Assembly (NCBI GenBank): GCA_963737365.1
Contig: CAVTSD010000007.1
Location: forward strand, 1,240,001-1,304,000
Reading direction: 5' to 3'
From: Roseiarcus sp963737365
GTDB taxonomy: Bacteria; Pseudomonadota; Alphaproteobacteria; Rhizobiales; Beijerinckiaceae
DNA length: 64,000 nucleotides
Shown: positions 15,946 through 25,599 of the stretch, piece after piece
How the letters are laid out: every line of letters starts with the position of its first letter
How positions within the stretch are numbered: position 1 is the stretch's first letter
Position numbers and translations under genes: made by a program
Notes under the pieces: generated by a model
Databases searched by the model: none
The model's input: only the letters and a program-made list of their open reading frames with translations
What the model was told of the DNA's origin: nothing

Positions 15946-17520
15946 ATGAAGGCCCATATTGTGGGCGGCGGGTTTGCCGGACTGGCGGCGGCGGCGTTGC
16001 TCATCCGCAACGCGAACGTCTCCGGTCCGGACATCACCATCTACGAGGCTGAGGACAAGCTCGGCGGCGGCTTCTTCTTGGATGGCGACGCGCAGCGTGG
16101 ATACAATCTCCCCGGCTCCATCTTCGACAAAGAGTTTCGTTGCGCTTTGAATCTGCTCGGGACGATCCGCACCCTGGGCTATTCCAACATCAATGTCGCC
16201 GAGCAATTCCTCACTTTCAATAATGAGCACCCGTTCGTCGATCGAACGCACATCCTCGACCGCGACCTCCGCCCCGTGCATGGGGCCCGTTACGGCCTGA
16301 GCCTCGCCGACGGCCTCGCTCTAGCGAAGCTCTCCTACACGCCCGAGGCCTCGTTAGAGGGCCAGCTGATCAAGGACTCCTTCTCGCCAAAGTTCTTCGA
16401 GACGGAGTTTTGGCTGCTCTGGTCGACGCTGATGGGCTCGCTGCCCCAGCACAGCCTCATCGAGTTCCGGCGTTACCTGAACCGCTTCGTCTATTTGTTT
16501 CCTGACCTGTCAAGCATGGCGCATGTTCTGCGCTCCCAATTCAATCAGCACGAAGCCTTCGTTAAGCCTCTGGTCGCCTGGCTCGAAGAGAAGCAGGTGA
16601 AGTTCGTGAAGGGCGCTTTCGTGCAGGACGTTGGCTTCGCCGCGTCGTCTGGCCGGCTGACCGCCAGCCGGCTCGACATCCAGTTGGGTAGCGGCTCGAC
16701 TACGGTCGACGTCGCCCCCGACGATATCGTGCTCGTGACAACCGGCTCCCAGGCGGCGGACATGTCGCCAGGCAAGATGGATGAGCCCCCAGGTCCGCCC
16801 CCGCATCCCGGACAATCGTGGGCGCTGTGGAAGACGTTGGCGGCAAAGCACAAAGGTTTCGGCAATCCGGACGCTTTTTTCGGCGAGCCGCGCATCGCCG
16901 ACTCGCGCTGGGTGACCTTCACCGTCACCACGACCGGCAAGGAATTTCTCGACGAGATCACCAACCTGACCCACAGCGGAGCGGGAAGCGGCGGCCTGCT
17001 GACCTTGCAAGACTCGAACTGGGTGATCTCGCTGTCGATCTTCGCGCAGCCGGAAGTCCTCGATCAGCCGCCAGGCACATCGGTCTGGTGGGGCTACGGG
17101 CTCCATCCGGAGCGCGTCGGCAATTGGATGAAGAAACCTATGTATGAATGCACCGGCCGGGAGATCCTGACGGAATTGCTGAGCCATCTACGTTTCGAGG
17201 CGACAGCGCCGGCGATCATGAACAACTCGATCTGCATTCCCTGCGACATGCCTTACGTCAACAACATCTGGCTGCCGCGCAGGAGCGGCGACAGGCCCCC
17301 CGTGGTCCCGGAAGGCGTGACCAATCTTGGCCTTCTTGGCCAGTACGTCGAACTTGAGAAGGACATCGCCTTTACGTTCGAATATTCCACCCGCACCGCC
17401 TGGGAAGCGGTGCATCGCTTGACGAAACTCGGGCCCCCGCCGCCGCCCGTCTATCAGGGCCAATGGGATCCGAAGGGCGTATGGGCGGCGTTGACGGTTT
17501 TTCTGGGCCTCACGCCCTAG
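15946..17520 (+). CDS. ohyA: Oleate hydratase (MCRA family)
   Basis: FAD-dependent enzyme that hydrates the double bond of unsaturated fatty acids to 10-hydroxy products. The N-terminal dinucleotide motif G-G-G-F-A-G-L-A-A-A and the following Y-E-A-E-D-K-L-G-G form the FAD site. Typical family segments follow: N-L-P-G-S-I-F-D-K-E-F-R-C, Y-L-N-R-F-V-Y-L-F-P, and P-Y-V-N-N-I-W-L-P-R near the end. Length (524 residues) fits. The ATG at 15946 has GGAGG five bases upstream and places the FAD motif at the N-terminus; the frame is open further upstream to 15907. It stands alone after the copper operon. Confidence 0.9.
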   Translation: MKAHIVGGGFAGLAAAALLIRNANVSGPDITIYEAEDKLGGGFFLDGDAQRGYNLPGSIFDKEFRCALNLLGTIRTLGYSNINVAEQFLTFNNEHPFVDRTHILDRDLRPVHGARYGLSLADGLALAKLSYTPEASLEGQLIKDSFSPKFFETEFWLLWSTLMGSLPQHSLIEFRRYLNRFVYLFPDLSSMAHVLRSQFNQHEAFVKPLVAWLEEKQVKFVKGAFVQDVGFAASSGRLTASRLDIQLGSGSTTVDVAPDDIVLVTTGSQAADMSPGKMDEPPGPPPHPGQSWALWKTLAAKHKGFGNPDAFFGEPRIADSRWVTFTVTTTGKEFLDEITNLTHSGAGSGGLLTLQDSNWVISLSIFAQPEVLDQPPGTSVWWGYGLHPERVGNWMKKPMYECTGREILTELLSHLRFEATAPAIMNNSICIPCDMPYVNNIWLPRRSGDRPPVVPEGVTNLGLLGQYVELEKDIAFTFEYSTRTAWEAVHRLTKLGPPPPPVYQGQWDPKGVWAALTVFLGLTP

Positions 17521-17922
17521 GCGGCTTTGGACCAAGGCGGTCAACAAGCAGGAATTCACGACAATCTCTTGCGGAAAATCAGAACTACAATTAAGCTTGT
17601 TCTATGGATGATGCCGCCTCGGCGCCCAAACCGCATAGGCCCGTTTCCCCGCGCACTTCCAACGGCAGGAGAAACCGCCAGGAAAAAAACTTCTGACGAA
17701 AATCACGCGTAAACCATTGAAAAGTCTCGATTCGGACGAGAGAATCCAAGGAAATCCAAGAAAATCCAATAGCTCTTTTCGGGGGTTTTCGCAGCGAAAT
17801 AGCGAGCGGCCAAGGCAATCCAAACGAACAACCGGGCGCGTCTTGCGGTCTGTCGAGCAGCCGGCAAGACCACAACCTCCATATGATGTACGTTATAATC
17901 GATCCGACCGATACCGCCCTCG
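17521..17922. other. Intergenic region between convergent genes
   Basis: This 402-base stretch separates ohyA from the His/Gly repeat gene, which point toward each other. Apart from the three 10-nt direct repeats at 17741-17770, I see no gene or clear terminator. Open frames here lack start signals and family similarity. Confidence 0.6.
17741..17770. repeat. Three tandem 10-nt repeats
   Basis: 17741-17750, 17751-17760 and 17761-17770 share the core A-A-T-C-C-A-A; the first two differ at two positions and the third at its edges. A further A-A-T-C-C-A-A occurs about 47 nt downstream. The meaning is unknown. Slippage or a phased binding site are both possible. Confidence 0.45.
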
Positions 17923-18552
17923 CTAACGATGTCCGACGCCGCTCGCTCCAGGGCCATGAACCCCCGCAAGGGGAGCCGCGGGCGCGCCAATGTGAGGAGC
18001 TCCCACCGCGCCCCCGGCGTGGACGGCTCCAAAGCCCACAGGAGCTGGCGCGGCGGGCGCGGCGATGTGAGGAGCCGCAGCCGCGGCTCCTGCGATCCCC
18101 GGCGAAGCAGGCGCGCGAACGTGCGCGACCGCGGCCGCCCCAGGCCCATGGACGCCCGCGCCTCCTATTACACCCGGCGATGCTGGCGCGCCGACGTGCG
18201 CGCCTGCGGCCTCGCCAGGTCCATGCACGCCAGCCAAGCCCGGCGAGACCGGCGCGAGATGGGGCGAGGCGCCGACGCCGCCCACGCCATGGCGATCAGG
18301 GCGTCGGATCGCTGGGCTGATGAAAGGCCCGCCGCCTTCGCCAGCGCCGCACGGATAATAGCCGGGGCCATCCGGGCCGTTCTGCTCCCAGCACTCGCCA
18401 GCCTGCACTGTCCGCGTCAGCGATAAATGAGCGAATGGGGAAAGCGCCTCGCCGGTTAGGCCGCTGACGCCAGCCTCGGCGCCGCCGGCGACGGTGAAGC
18501 TCGCCAGAGCGAGCGAGAAACAGGCGACAGCGCGCGGAGTTGAGCGAGGCAT
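17923..18552 (-). CDS. Exported His/Gly/Ala/Pro-rich repeat protein
   Basis: The 209-residue protein has a signal peptide (V-A-C-F-S-L-A-L-A-S-F-T-V-A) and a short segment with two cysteines (A-G-E-C-W-E-Q-N-G-P and Y-Y-P-C-G). The rest is degenerate repeats of G-V-H-G-P-G-x-A-A-x-A-H-V-x-A-P-A-S-P-G, about five copies, rich in evenly spaced histidines. Such proteins may bind metals or form extracellular material, but function here is not known. I use the ATG ending at 18552, which starts the signal peptide. The gene lies downstream of glmU on the same strand, with a 67-nt gap. Confidence 0.7.
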   Translation of the reverse strand: MPRSTPRAVACFSLALASFTVAGGAEAGVSGLTGEALSPFAHLSLTRTVQAGECWEQNGPDGPGYYPCGAGEGGGPFISPAIRRPDRHGVGGVGASPHLAPVSPGLAGVHGPGEAAGAHVGAPASPGVIGGAGVHGPGAAAVAHVRAPASPGIAGAAAAAPHIAAPAAPAPVGFGAVHAGGAVGAPHIGAPAAPLAGVHGPGASGVGHR

Positions 18553-18619
18553 GACTGAGCGTTCCTGAGGGAAAGTGACCGCCGGCCGCATGAGCCGGCA
18601 GGAACCCCCTCAACGCGCG

Positions 18620-19966
18620 TCAGGCCTTCTTGTGCCGCTCCCGGAATGCCTTCCCCCATCCTGGGATGACCGCCTGGCGGCCGCGCGCCACGGCGAGCGC
18701 ATCGGCCTCGACCGGCTTCGTGATCACCGAGCCCGAACCGATATAGGCGCCGTCTCCGATCGTAATCGGCGCAACGAGGGCGGAGTTCGAGCCGATGAAG
18801 GCGCCCGCGCCGATGTCGGTCCGGTGCTTGTGAAAACCGTCGTAATTGCAGGTGATGGTTCCGGCGCCGATGTTGGCTTTGGCGCCGACGCGCGCATCGC
18901 CAATGTAGGTCAAGTGGTTGACCTTGGCGCCTTCCTCGATCGAGGATTGCTTGATCTCAACGAAATTGCCGATTTTGGCGTTGACGGCGATGTCCGCTCC
19001 CGGCCTCAGCCGGGCGAACGGCCCGATGATCGCGCCGCCCGCGACCCGGGCTCCCTCGAGATGCGAGAAGGCTCGGATGACCGCGCCGTCCTCGATGCAG
19101 CATCCGGGTCCGATAACGACATGCGGTTCGATGAGAACGTCGCGGCCAATCCTGGCGTCAAAGGACAAGAACACGGTCTCAGGAGCGGTCAGCGTCGCGC
19201 CCCCGGCCATGGCGCGCCGGCGCAGCCGGCCCTGCAGCGCCCTCTCGGCGGCGGCGAGCTGCGCCCGGTCGTTGACGCCCATGACCTCGCTTTCCTTGGC
19301 GATGATCGCCTTGGCGGTGAGTCCGCGAGCACCGGCGATTTCGACGATGTCGGTGAGGTAATACTCATTCTGGGCGTTGGTCGGCTTGACCGCGTCGAGA
19401 AGGCTCAGCGCCTTGGCGCCGTCGAAGGCGATTGGCCCCGCGTTGCACAGAAGTGAGGCGCGCTCCTCAGCGTTCGCATCCTTATGCTCCCGGATTGCGA
19501 TCAAGCGCCCGTCTCGTTCGATAAGGCGGCCATAACCGGTTGGATCGGCGGCTTCAAACCCCAGCGCGACGAGGTCCGTGCCCGAACCGAGCGCCGCGCG
19601 CATCGCATCAAGCGTCATGGCCTCAATCAGCGGTGTGTCGGCGTAGAGGACGAGGATGTCGTCATAGCCGCGCTCAATATGGTCGCGCGCCGCCAGAACG
19701 GCGTCGGCGGTGCCCCAGCGCTCGCGTTGGACGGCAATCTTCGCATCCGGCGCGACTTTCAGCGCTTCCGAGGCGACGCTGTCGCCGTTCGGTCCGACCA
19801 CGACCGCTATATCGCCCGTCGCGCCCTCGCGAACTGTCGAGACGACATGCGCGAGCATGGAGCGGCCCGCAAGCTCGTGCAGGACTTTGGGCCGGACCGA
19901 GCGCATCCGCACACCCTCGCCGGCTGCAAGCACGATGGTCAGACAGCGGCGAACATTGGCGCTCAT
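18620..19966 (-). CDS. glmU: Bifunctional UDP-N-acetylglucosamine pyrophosphorylase / glucosamine-1-P acetyltransferase
   Basis: GlmU makes UDP-GlcNAc for peptidoglycan and lipid A. The uridyltransferase motif L-A-A-G-E-G-V-R-M starts at residue 13. The C-terminal left-handed beta-helix shows hexapeptide repeats, with the acetyltransferase motif Y-I-G-D-A-R-V-G-A-K-A-N-I-G-A-G-T and N-Y-D-G-F-H-K-H. Length (448 residues) is normal. The ATG ending at 19966 is chosen because the open frame upstream has no similarity. It is divergent from opgG. Confidence 0.97.
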   Translation of the reverse strand: MSANVRRCLTIVLAAGEGVRMRSVRPKVLHELAGRSMLAHVVSTVREGATGDIAVVVGPNGDSVASEALKVAPDAKIAVQRERWGTADAVLAARDHIERGYDDILVLYADTPLIEAMTLDAMRAALGSGTDLVALGFEAADPTGYGRLIERDGRLIAIREHKDANAEERASLLCNAGPIAFDGAKALSLLDAVKPTNAQNEYYLTDIVEIAGARGLTAKAIIAKESEVMGVNDRAQLAAAERALQGRLRRRAMAGGATLTAPETVFLSFDARIGRDVLIEPHVVIGPGCCIEDGAVIRAFSHLEGARVAGGAIIGPFARLRPGADIAVNAKIGNFVEIKQSSIEEGAKVNHLTYIGDARVGAKANIGAGTITCNYDGFHKHRTDIGAGAFIGSNSALVAPITIGDGAYIGSGSVITKPVEADALAVARGRQAVIPGWGKAFRERHKKA

Positions 19967-20281
19967 GGGGACGTTTGTTCTCCGTCGATGGGCATTGGCC
20001 CGGGGAGAGTTCGGCCGCTCCCGAATCTCCTCGAACGCGCTCGGAGCGCCACTTATCGCCGGGGACGGGCCCGGTTTCCAGCCCACCGCAGCCCGCCTCA
20101 ACGCTATTTTAGCGCGGCGCCAAAAAGCGTCTCGCTGCGCCGCAAAAAACGATATACAACCGAAGGGCCCGGAACGGAACGCTGTCGGTTGCGAAGCGTT
20201 ATTATCTTTTCGGGCTGATTTTTCATTTTTGTTGGGGACCGTCGTGTCAGGCCGTTCATGTGGCCTGGTTTCGACGAAACA
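19967..20281. other. Divergent promoter region of glmU and opgG
   Basis: This 315-base spacer must hold promoters for both glmU (minus) and opgGH (plus). The right half is AT-richer (20180-20240). I could not assign -35/-10 boxes with confidence and see no gene. Confidence 0.5.
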
Positions 20282-21826
20282 ATGACGAATACGATGGCGG
20301 ACAGGCAGCGACGCGAATTCCTAAAGCTGGCCGCCGGGGGCGCATTTGCGGCTGCGCTGGCCCCGTCGGACTCGAGCCCGGTCGCGGCCGAGCCGTTGGG
20401 CCCGCCTGTCCCATTCGCCGCCGACACGGTGCTGAAGATGGCGACGGAACTGGCCTCGAAGCCGTTCCAGGCGCCTGAGGCGCCGGCGCTGCCGAGCGTC
20501 TTTTCAAACCTCACTTTCGAGCAATACGCAGCGATTCGGCGGAAGCCAGGCACGGCGATCTGGAGCGATCAAAAACTTGGCTTTTCCCTCGAGCCGCTGC
20601 ATCGTGGCTTCGTCTACACGACGCCGATCGGGATCAACATCGTCGAGAACGGCATGGCGGAAAAGGTGATTTACGACGCCGCTAATTTCGACTTCGGCCC
20701 CTTGAAGCCGCCGGCTCCCCTTGGCGATCTTGGCTTTTCCGGTTTGCGCATTCTCAAATCCTCGGATCAGGGCTTCGAGGATGTGGCGATCTTCCAGGGC
20801 GCGACCTTTTACCGCGCAAGGGCCCACACCCAGCCTTTCGGCCTCACCGCACGCGGCCTTGCCATTCGCACCGGCGACGACCCGGGCGAGGAATTTCCAC
20901 TGTTCCGCGAATTCTGGATCGAAAAGCCTAATCCAGCGGCGAATACGCTGACCGTCCAGGCCCTGCTCGACTCTGCAAGCGTCACCGGCGCGTTTCGCTT
21001 CACGATCCGTCCCGCGGACACCACCATCGTCGACACCGAGATGACGTTGATCGCGCGAACGGGCGTCGACCGACTGGGAGTCGGGGCGATGGCAGCGGCC
21101 TATCTTTTCAGCCCGCTCGATCATCGGCATCCCGACGACGTGCGCGCGGCGGCCTATGAGTTGACGGGATTGCAGATCCTGACCGGAAAAGGCGAGTGGC
21201 TCTGGCGGCCGGTCTCCAATCGCGAGACACTGCAAATCTCGGCCTTCACCGACGTCAACCCGCGCGGCTTCGGTCTTTTGCAGCGCACCCGCTCCTTCGA
21301 CGCCTTCTACGACGACCAGACGCATTGGGAGGTGAAACCATCGTTGTGGATTGAGCCCATCGGCGATTGGGCCGAGGGCGACCTCCGCCTTCTTGAAATC
21401 CCGGCCGACTCGGAGACCAATGAAAACGTCATCGCCCAGTGGCGCCCAAAAATCGGCATGAACGCCGGCACGACCCTGTCGATAGCCTTCCGGCAGTTCT
21501 GGTGCTGGGCGCCGCCATCGAGGCCGCCGCTCGCCTCCTGCGTATCGTCCCGGCGCGGCAAGGTCGGCAATCACCAGCGCTTCGCGATCGAGATGGCGGG
21601 GGACATGTTCGCCGATCCGGCGAAGGCCGCCGCGGCGACCGCGGATGTTCAAGCGTCTCCTGGCAAGATCCTCTTTGTTTTGGTCTTTCCCTACAAGGAC
21701 AGACATTCCGTGCGCGTAGTGTTCGATCTTGATCCAGGATCGGAAACTTATTCTGAGCTGCGGCTGACGCTCAGGGTCGACAACCAGCCGGCGAGCGAGA
21801 CATGGCTCTATCGTTGGACAGCCTGA
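20282..21826 (+). CDS. opgG: OpgG/OpgD-type periplasmic glucan biosynthesis protein
   Basis: The 514-residue protein carries a twin-arginine signal (R-Q-R-R-E-F-L-K-L-A-A-G-G), then the beta-sandwich OpgG domain with motifs such as F-A-R-A and Y-L-F-S-P-L-D-H. These proteins act in the periplasm in making branched osmoregulated glucans. A Tat signal is more typical of the OpgD form. The last 25 bases overlap opgH, which signals translational coupling. ATG 20282 is used; ATG 20294 is also possible and keeps the Tat motif. Confidence 0.9.
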   Translation: MTNTMADRQRREFLKLAAGGAFAAALAPSDSSPVAAEPLGPPVPFAADTVLKMATELASKPFQAPEAPALPSVFSNLTFEQYAAIRRKPGTAIWSDQKLGFSLEPLHRGFVYTTPIGINIVENGMAEKVIYDAANFDFGPLKPPAPLGDLGFSGLRILKSSDQGFEDVAIFQGATFYRARAHTQPFGLTARGLAIRTGDDPGEEFPLFREFWIEKPNPAANTLTVQALLDSASVTGAFRFTIRPADTTIVDTEMTLIARTGVDRLGVGAMAAAYLFSPLDHRHPDDVRAAAYELTGLQILTGKGEWLWRPVSNRETLQISAFTDVNPRGFGLLQRTRSFDAFYDDQTHWEVKPSLWIEPIGDWAEGDLRLLEIPADSETNENVIAQWRPKIGMNAGTTLSIAFRQFWCWAPPSRPPLASCVSSRRGKVGNHQRFAIEMAGDMFADPAKAAAATADVQASPGKILFVLVFPYKDRHSVRVVFDLDPGSETYSELRLTLRVDNQPASETWLYRWTA

Positions 21827-24009
21827 AGCTCGCGCCCTCGGACGTCGGGCCAGAGGACACCGGGTCTTCGCTTGGCGCCTCGATGCCCGGATATGCGCCG
21901 CTTACAATGCCGGCGCAGTCGTTCAGACGTTTCTCCCGCCGCGACCGCCGAGCGCTGATCGAGCCACGTCTTGCGCGGCCGCCAATTTTGACCCGTCTCG
22001 CCGTGTTCGGCGGCGCCGTGGCCCTCACCGCCTATGGCGCCTACGAGATGTTCAAGGTTGTGTCGATCGGCCCGATTACGCCGCTTGAGGGAGTGATCGC
22101 GGTCCTGTTCGTGATCACCTTTTCCTGGATCACGCTCTCGTTCACGTCGAGTCTCGTTGGCTTTTTCTGGCTCCTCGCCCATCGCGGCCCCCGCCAACCC
22201 CCTGCGTGCCTGCAGGAGCGAACAGCGGTCGTGATGCCGATCTACAACGAGGCGCCATCGCGCGTGTTCGGCGCCATGCAAGCGATCTTCGAGGACGTCG
22301 AACGAACCGGCCAGGCGCATGCGTTCGACTTTTTCTTTGTCTCCGACACCACCGATCCCAATGTCTGGATCGCGGAGGAGCGCGCGTTTCTTTCGATGCG
22401 CGCCCGGTTGCCGCAGGCGCGTATTTATTATCGGCGACGGCGCAAGAACTGGAGCCGCAAGGCCGGCAACATTTCCGATTTCGTCACCCATTGGGGCGGG
22501 CGCTACCCGCACATGGTCGTGCTTGACGCCGATAGCCTGATGACGGGGGACGCGATCGTGGGCCTCGCCGCGGCGATGGAGGCGGATCCCGACGCCGGCA
22601 TCATCCAAAGCCTGCCGCTGATCGTCAACCGCAACACAATGTTCGCGCGCCTACAGCAGTTCGCCGCCCGGATCACCGGCCCGGTGATCGCCGCGGGCTT
22701 GAGCGCCTGGATGGGCCATGACGGCAATTATTGGGGCCATAACGCGATCATCCGCACGCGCGCCTTCGCCGATCATTGCGGATTGCCGGACCTGCGAGGC
22801 AGACCGCCGTTCGGCGGCCACATCCTCAGCCACGATTTCGTGGAGGCGGGGCTCATGCTTCGCGCCGGATACACGGTCTATATGCTGCCCAATCTCGGCG
22901 GCTCCTACGAAGAGAGCCCGCCCTCGCTCATCGACCTCGCGGCCCGCGACCGCCGCTGGTGCCAGGGCAATCTCCAGCACGCGCGCATCATTGGCGCGAG
23001 GGGCTTCCGGCTCGCAACCCGACAGCATCTCGCCAACGGCATCATGGGCTATCTCGCTTCGCCCTTGTGGATGGCGCAATTGCTGGTCGGCATCGTGCTG
23101 GTGCTGCAGTCCCACTATATCCGGCCCGAGTATTTCACCAGGGATTTCTCCCTCTTTCCAGCCTGGCCGCGCTTCGACTACGAGCGCGCGCTGCAGCTCT
23201 TCGAGGTGACGATCGGCGTCCTGCTCGCGCCTAAGTTTCTCGGCCTCCTGATCGCGCTTCTCGACGGCAAGACCCGCCGCGGGTCCGGGGGCGCGATCGC
23301 GCTGATCGCTTCCACGTTCGTCGAGATCATCATTTCCGCCGCGTTCGCCGCGATCATGATGCTGATCCAGTCCGGATCCGTGGCGCAAATCCTCTCGGGA
23401 CGAGACACCGGCTGGAACCCACAGCGGCGGGACGACGGTTCAATCCCGTTTAGAAGCATCGCGCGTCGCCATCGCGCGCACACGGCGCTCGGCGTCATTA
23501 CTTTGTTCGCCGCTGCGTTGATCTCGCCCTCTCTCATCATCTGGATGTCGCCGACGATCGCCGGCCTTATCTTTTCCATCCCCCTCTCCTGGGCGAGCGG
23601 CAATTTGGCGCTCGGCCTCGGCATGCGCCGGATCGGACTTCTGCGCACGCCGGAGGAGACTTCGCCGCCGACAGTGGTCGCCCGCGCCAATGCGCTCGCC
23701 GCCGAACTCGCCTTGACCGGAGGCGATCATGACGACGCGCTCGAGGCGATCTGGAGCGACGCGGCGCTGAGGGCCGCTCACGAATTGTTTCTCGCCGAGG
23801 CCCCTCGCCGGCGCAGGGGCGACGTCGATGTCGAGAACGCGGTCGCCGCGGCGAAGCTCAACGACGCTCAGACGCTCGAAGACGCGCGGGGCTGGCTCAA
23901 CTCGCGCGAACGGCTCTCCGTCCTCAACGACCGCGCGCTGATCGCCATGCTCGCTCGCCTGCCGGACGCGGCCCAATCCAGCGCAGCGGCACAGCCGAAC
24001 GCGGCTTAA
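21802..24009 (+). CDS. opgH: OpgH glucan biosynthesis glucosyltransferase
   Basis: A 735-residue inner-membrane GT2 family enzyme that makes the beta-glucan backbone from UDP-glucose and exports it. Catalytic motifs: M-P-I-Y-N-E-A near the start of the GT domain, D-T-T-D-P-N, D-A-D-S-L-M and R-R-W-C-Q-G-N. Several membrane helices flank the GT domain and follow it. It overlaps opgG by 25 nt. The two form the standard two-gene glucan operon used in hypo-osmotic adaptation. Confidence 0.95.
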   Translation: MALSLDSLKLAPSDVGPEDTGSSLGASMPGYAPLTMPAQSFRRFSRRDRRALIEPRLARPPILTRLAVFGGAVALTAYGAYEMFKVVSIGPITPLEGVIAVLFVITFSWITLSFTSSLVGFFWLLAHRGPRQPPACLQERTAVVMPIYNEAPSRVFGAMQAIFEDVERTGQAHAFDFFFVSDTTDPNVWIAEERAFLSMRARLPQARIYYRRRRKNWSRKAGNISDFVTHWGGRYPHMVVLDADSLMTGDAIVGLAAAMEADPDAGIIQSLPLIVNRNTMFARLQQFAARITGPVIAAGLSAWMGHDGNYWGHNAIIRTRAFADHCGLPDLRGRPPFGGHILSHDFVEAGLMLRAGYTVYMLPNLGGSYEESPPSLIDLAARDRRWCQGNLQHARIIGARGFRLATRQHLANGIMGYLASPLWMAQLLVGIVLVLQSHYIRPEYFTRDFSLFPAWPRFDYERALQLFEVTIGVLLAPKFLGLLIALLDGKTRRGSGGAIALIASTFVEIIISAAFAAIMMLIQSGSVAQILSGRDTGWNPQRRDDGSIPFRSIARRHRAHTALGVITLFAAALISPSLIIWMSPTIAGLIFSIPLSWASGNLALGLGMRRIGLLRTPEETSPPTVVARANALAAELALTGGDHDDALEAIWSDAALRAAHELFLAEAPRRRRGDVDVENAVAAAKLNDAQTLEDARGWLNSRERLSVLNDRALIAMLARLPDAAQSSAAAQPNAA

Positions 24010-24173
24010 AGCGCCTCATGCACCGGGCTACGAAATCTCGCCAGCCGGCTGCCGTTTGCGAGTCCGTTTCGAGCAATTCCAGCAGGTTAGAGTGGCAATA
24101 ACGAGTTGATTGCGCAGGGCGACCCAGGCACTTATAAACAAACCAATAGGTAAATATGAAAGGCCGGGGCCCC

Positions 24174-24452
24174 TCAATCTTTCCGCAGCGGCTGGGTGCG
24201 GTTGAGCGCGGTGATCGACAGGAAGCCGCCGATCCAAGAGCCGATCGCCGCGAACAGCACATAGACCCAGTTCGACGTGTAGCTGATGACCGCGAACGCG
24301 GCGAGGAGATACCAGACGCTGCTCCATGTCGCCGCTGCGTACCGGCGGCGTGCTGAAACGGCGGCGTTGAATTGCACGTACACGGCGTCGGTGAACGCCG
24401 TCGTCACGACGACTCCCCCGGCGATCAGCGGATCGATGGTCGGCAGATTCAT
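24174..24452 (-). CDS. Small conserved-looking membrane protein (92 aa)
   Basis: Three likely membrane helices with a basic loop (S-A-R-R-R-Y-A-A-A-T-W) after the first helix. The layout, V-Q-F-N-A-A-V-S-A-R-R then W-S-S-V-W-Y-L-L-A-A-F, resembles small membrane proteins seen in many proteobacteria with no assigned role. An ATG start at 24452 follows GGG-rich sequence. It is 62 nt downstream of the rhomboid gene on the same strand. I cannot assign a function. Confidence 0.65.
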   Translation of the reverse strand: MNLPTIDPLIAGGVVVTTAFTDAVYVQFNAAVSARRRYAAATWSSVWYLLAAFAVISYTSNWVYVLFAAIGSWIGGFLSITALNRTQPLRKD

Positions 24453-24514
24453 TGTTTCCCCCGCTCTAGCGCCGCGCCGCCTCCTGGCTCAGCGAAAGCG
24501 GCCGCGAAATGCGG

Positions 24515-25378
24515 TCAAACCTCCATGGACCGTGGGTCCGGCGCAAGCTCTCCGGCCATTGGCGGCGCGCGAAACGGGCGATCGAACAGCGGAAAAAGGA
24601 CGAGTCCGGCGATAAAGCCGCCGACATGAGCGATCCAGGCGACCGGCATATCCGAGAAGCCGAAGATTTGAGATCCGGCGCCGAAAATGAAATTCGTTCC
24701 GAACCAGATCAGAATGAAGATGAGCGACCGGCTTTCCGTAAAGACGCCGCTGAGGCTTGCAGCCGGAACCGTCTCGATCTGGGGCCGACTGGTCGAACCG
24801 TACGCGCCAAGCGGCGCGCCTGGCTGAAACATGAATCGAGTCGCCGCGCCCATGAGCCCGGAATCCGAGCCCGAAGCGCCGATGAGCGGCGAGAAATCCA
24901 TGGGCGAAATCGCCCAATGCGCGAGCGCGCTGGCGATTGCCGTCACCGCCATGAACAGAAGAAACCTCGCAGAGCCAAAGCGGCGCGCGATCGGCGGTCC
25001 GAAAGCGACGAGCCAGACGGAATTCAGCAGAACGTGAGTCCACGACCCGTGCATGAAGGCATAGGTCAGCACGGTCCACAGCTTCGCGCCGCCGCCCAGC
25101 ACCTGCAACTCCCGGATCTGTCGCGCCTGTTGGAGCGCGGCAGGATCAGTGCTCGCCCGGTTGAGGAGATCGATCAGCCGATCGGGCCAGATGGAGATGG
25201 TGAGCCGGCCCGGAATGAAGGCGTAGTCCCGGATGATCCGATCCTGGATCCCCTCCGGCGCCCAGTTAAAGGCCGCATAGATGCCGATGAGAATGGCGAT
25301 CAGACCAAGGACGACGATGGGCGCGTTGAACATCGGTTCGCGGCTGCGCGCGAGCCGGCGCGGTTCTCGTGCGCTCAT
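24515..25378 (-). CDS. Rhomboid-family intramembrane serine protease
   Basis: A 287-residue membrane protease. The catalytic serine S169 lies in G-A-S-G, and the partner histidine H251 in A-W-I-A-H-V-G-G-F. Upstream H-G-S-W-T-H-V-L-L-N-S is the typical conserved loop. About six membrane helices are visible. The loop between the serine and the last helices (about 180-215) is longer than usual. GGAGG lies 12 nt before the ATG ending at 25378. Substrates are unknown. Confidence 0.9.
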   Translation of the reverse strand: MSAREPRRLARSREPMFNAPIVVLGLIAILIGIYAAFNWAPEGIQDRIIRDYAFIPGRLTISIWPDRLIDLLNRASTDPAALQQARQIRELQVLGGGAKLWTVLTYAFMHGSWTHVLLNSVWLVAFGPPIARRFGSARFLLFMAVTAIASALAHWAISPMDFSPLIGASGSDSGLMGAATRFMFQPGAPLGAYGSTSRPQIETVPAASLSGVFTESRSLIFILIWFGTNFIFGAGSQIFGFSDMPVAWIAHVGGFIAGLVLFPLFDRPFRAPPMAGELAPDPRSMEV

Positions 25379-25599
25379 ACCTGTTTCAGCCCTCCGGTCG
25401 TCAACTCGACGCCCCGCTTGTCGAAGCCGGGACCGATGCAGGCGCCAAGATGCTGCGCTCCTGGACACCCGGCATAAGGAACTCTAAACCCGCGCCGCCG
25501 CTTTGGCGAATTTAGGTTTGCGAGGCCGGTGGACGGACGCCATCGGCTGTGAACGATAATGTTGCCGGTCGAACGGAATGCGCTTAATCGCGTGCGCCC

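Noticed and set aside
24509..25477. 322-codon plus-strand frame opposite the rhomboid gene
   Set aside because: The minus-strand frame carries the complete rhomboid catalytic motifs; the plus-strand translation is Arg-rich and shows no structure.
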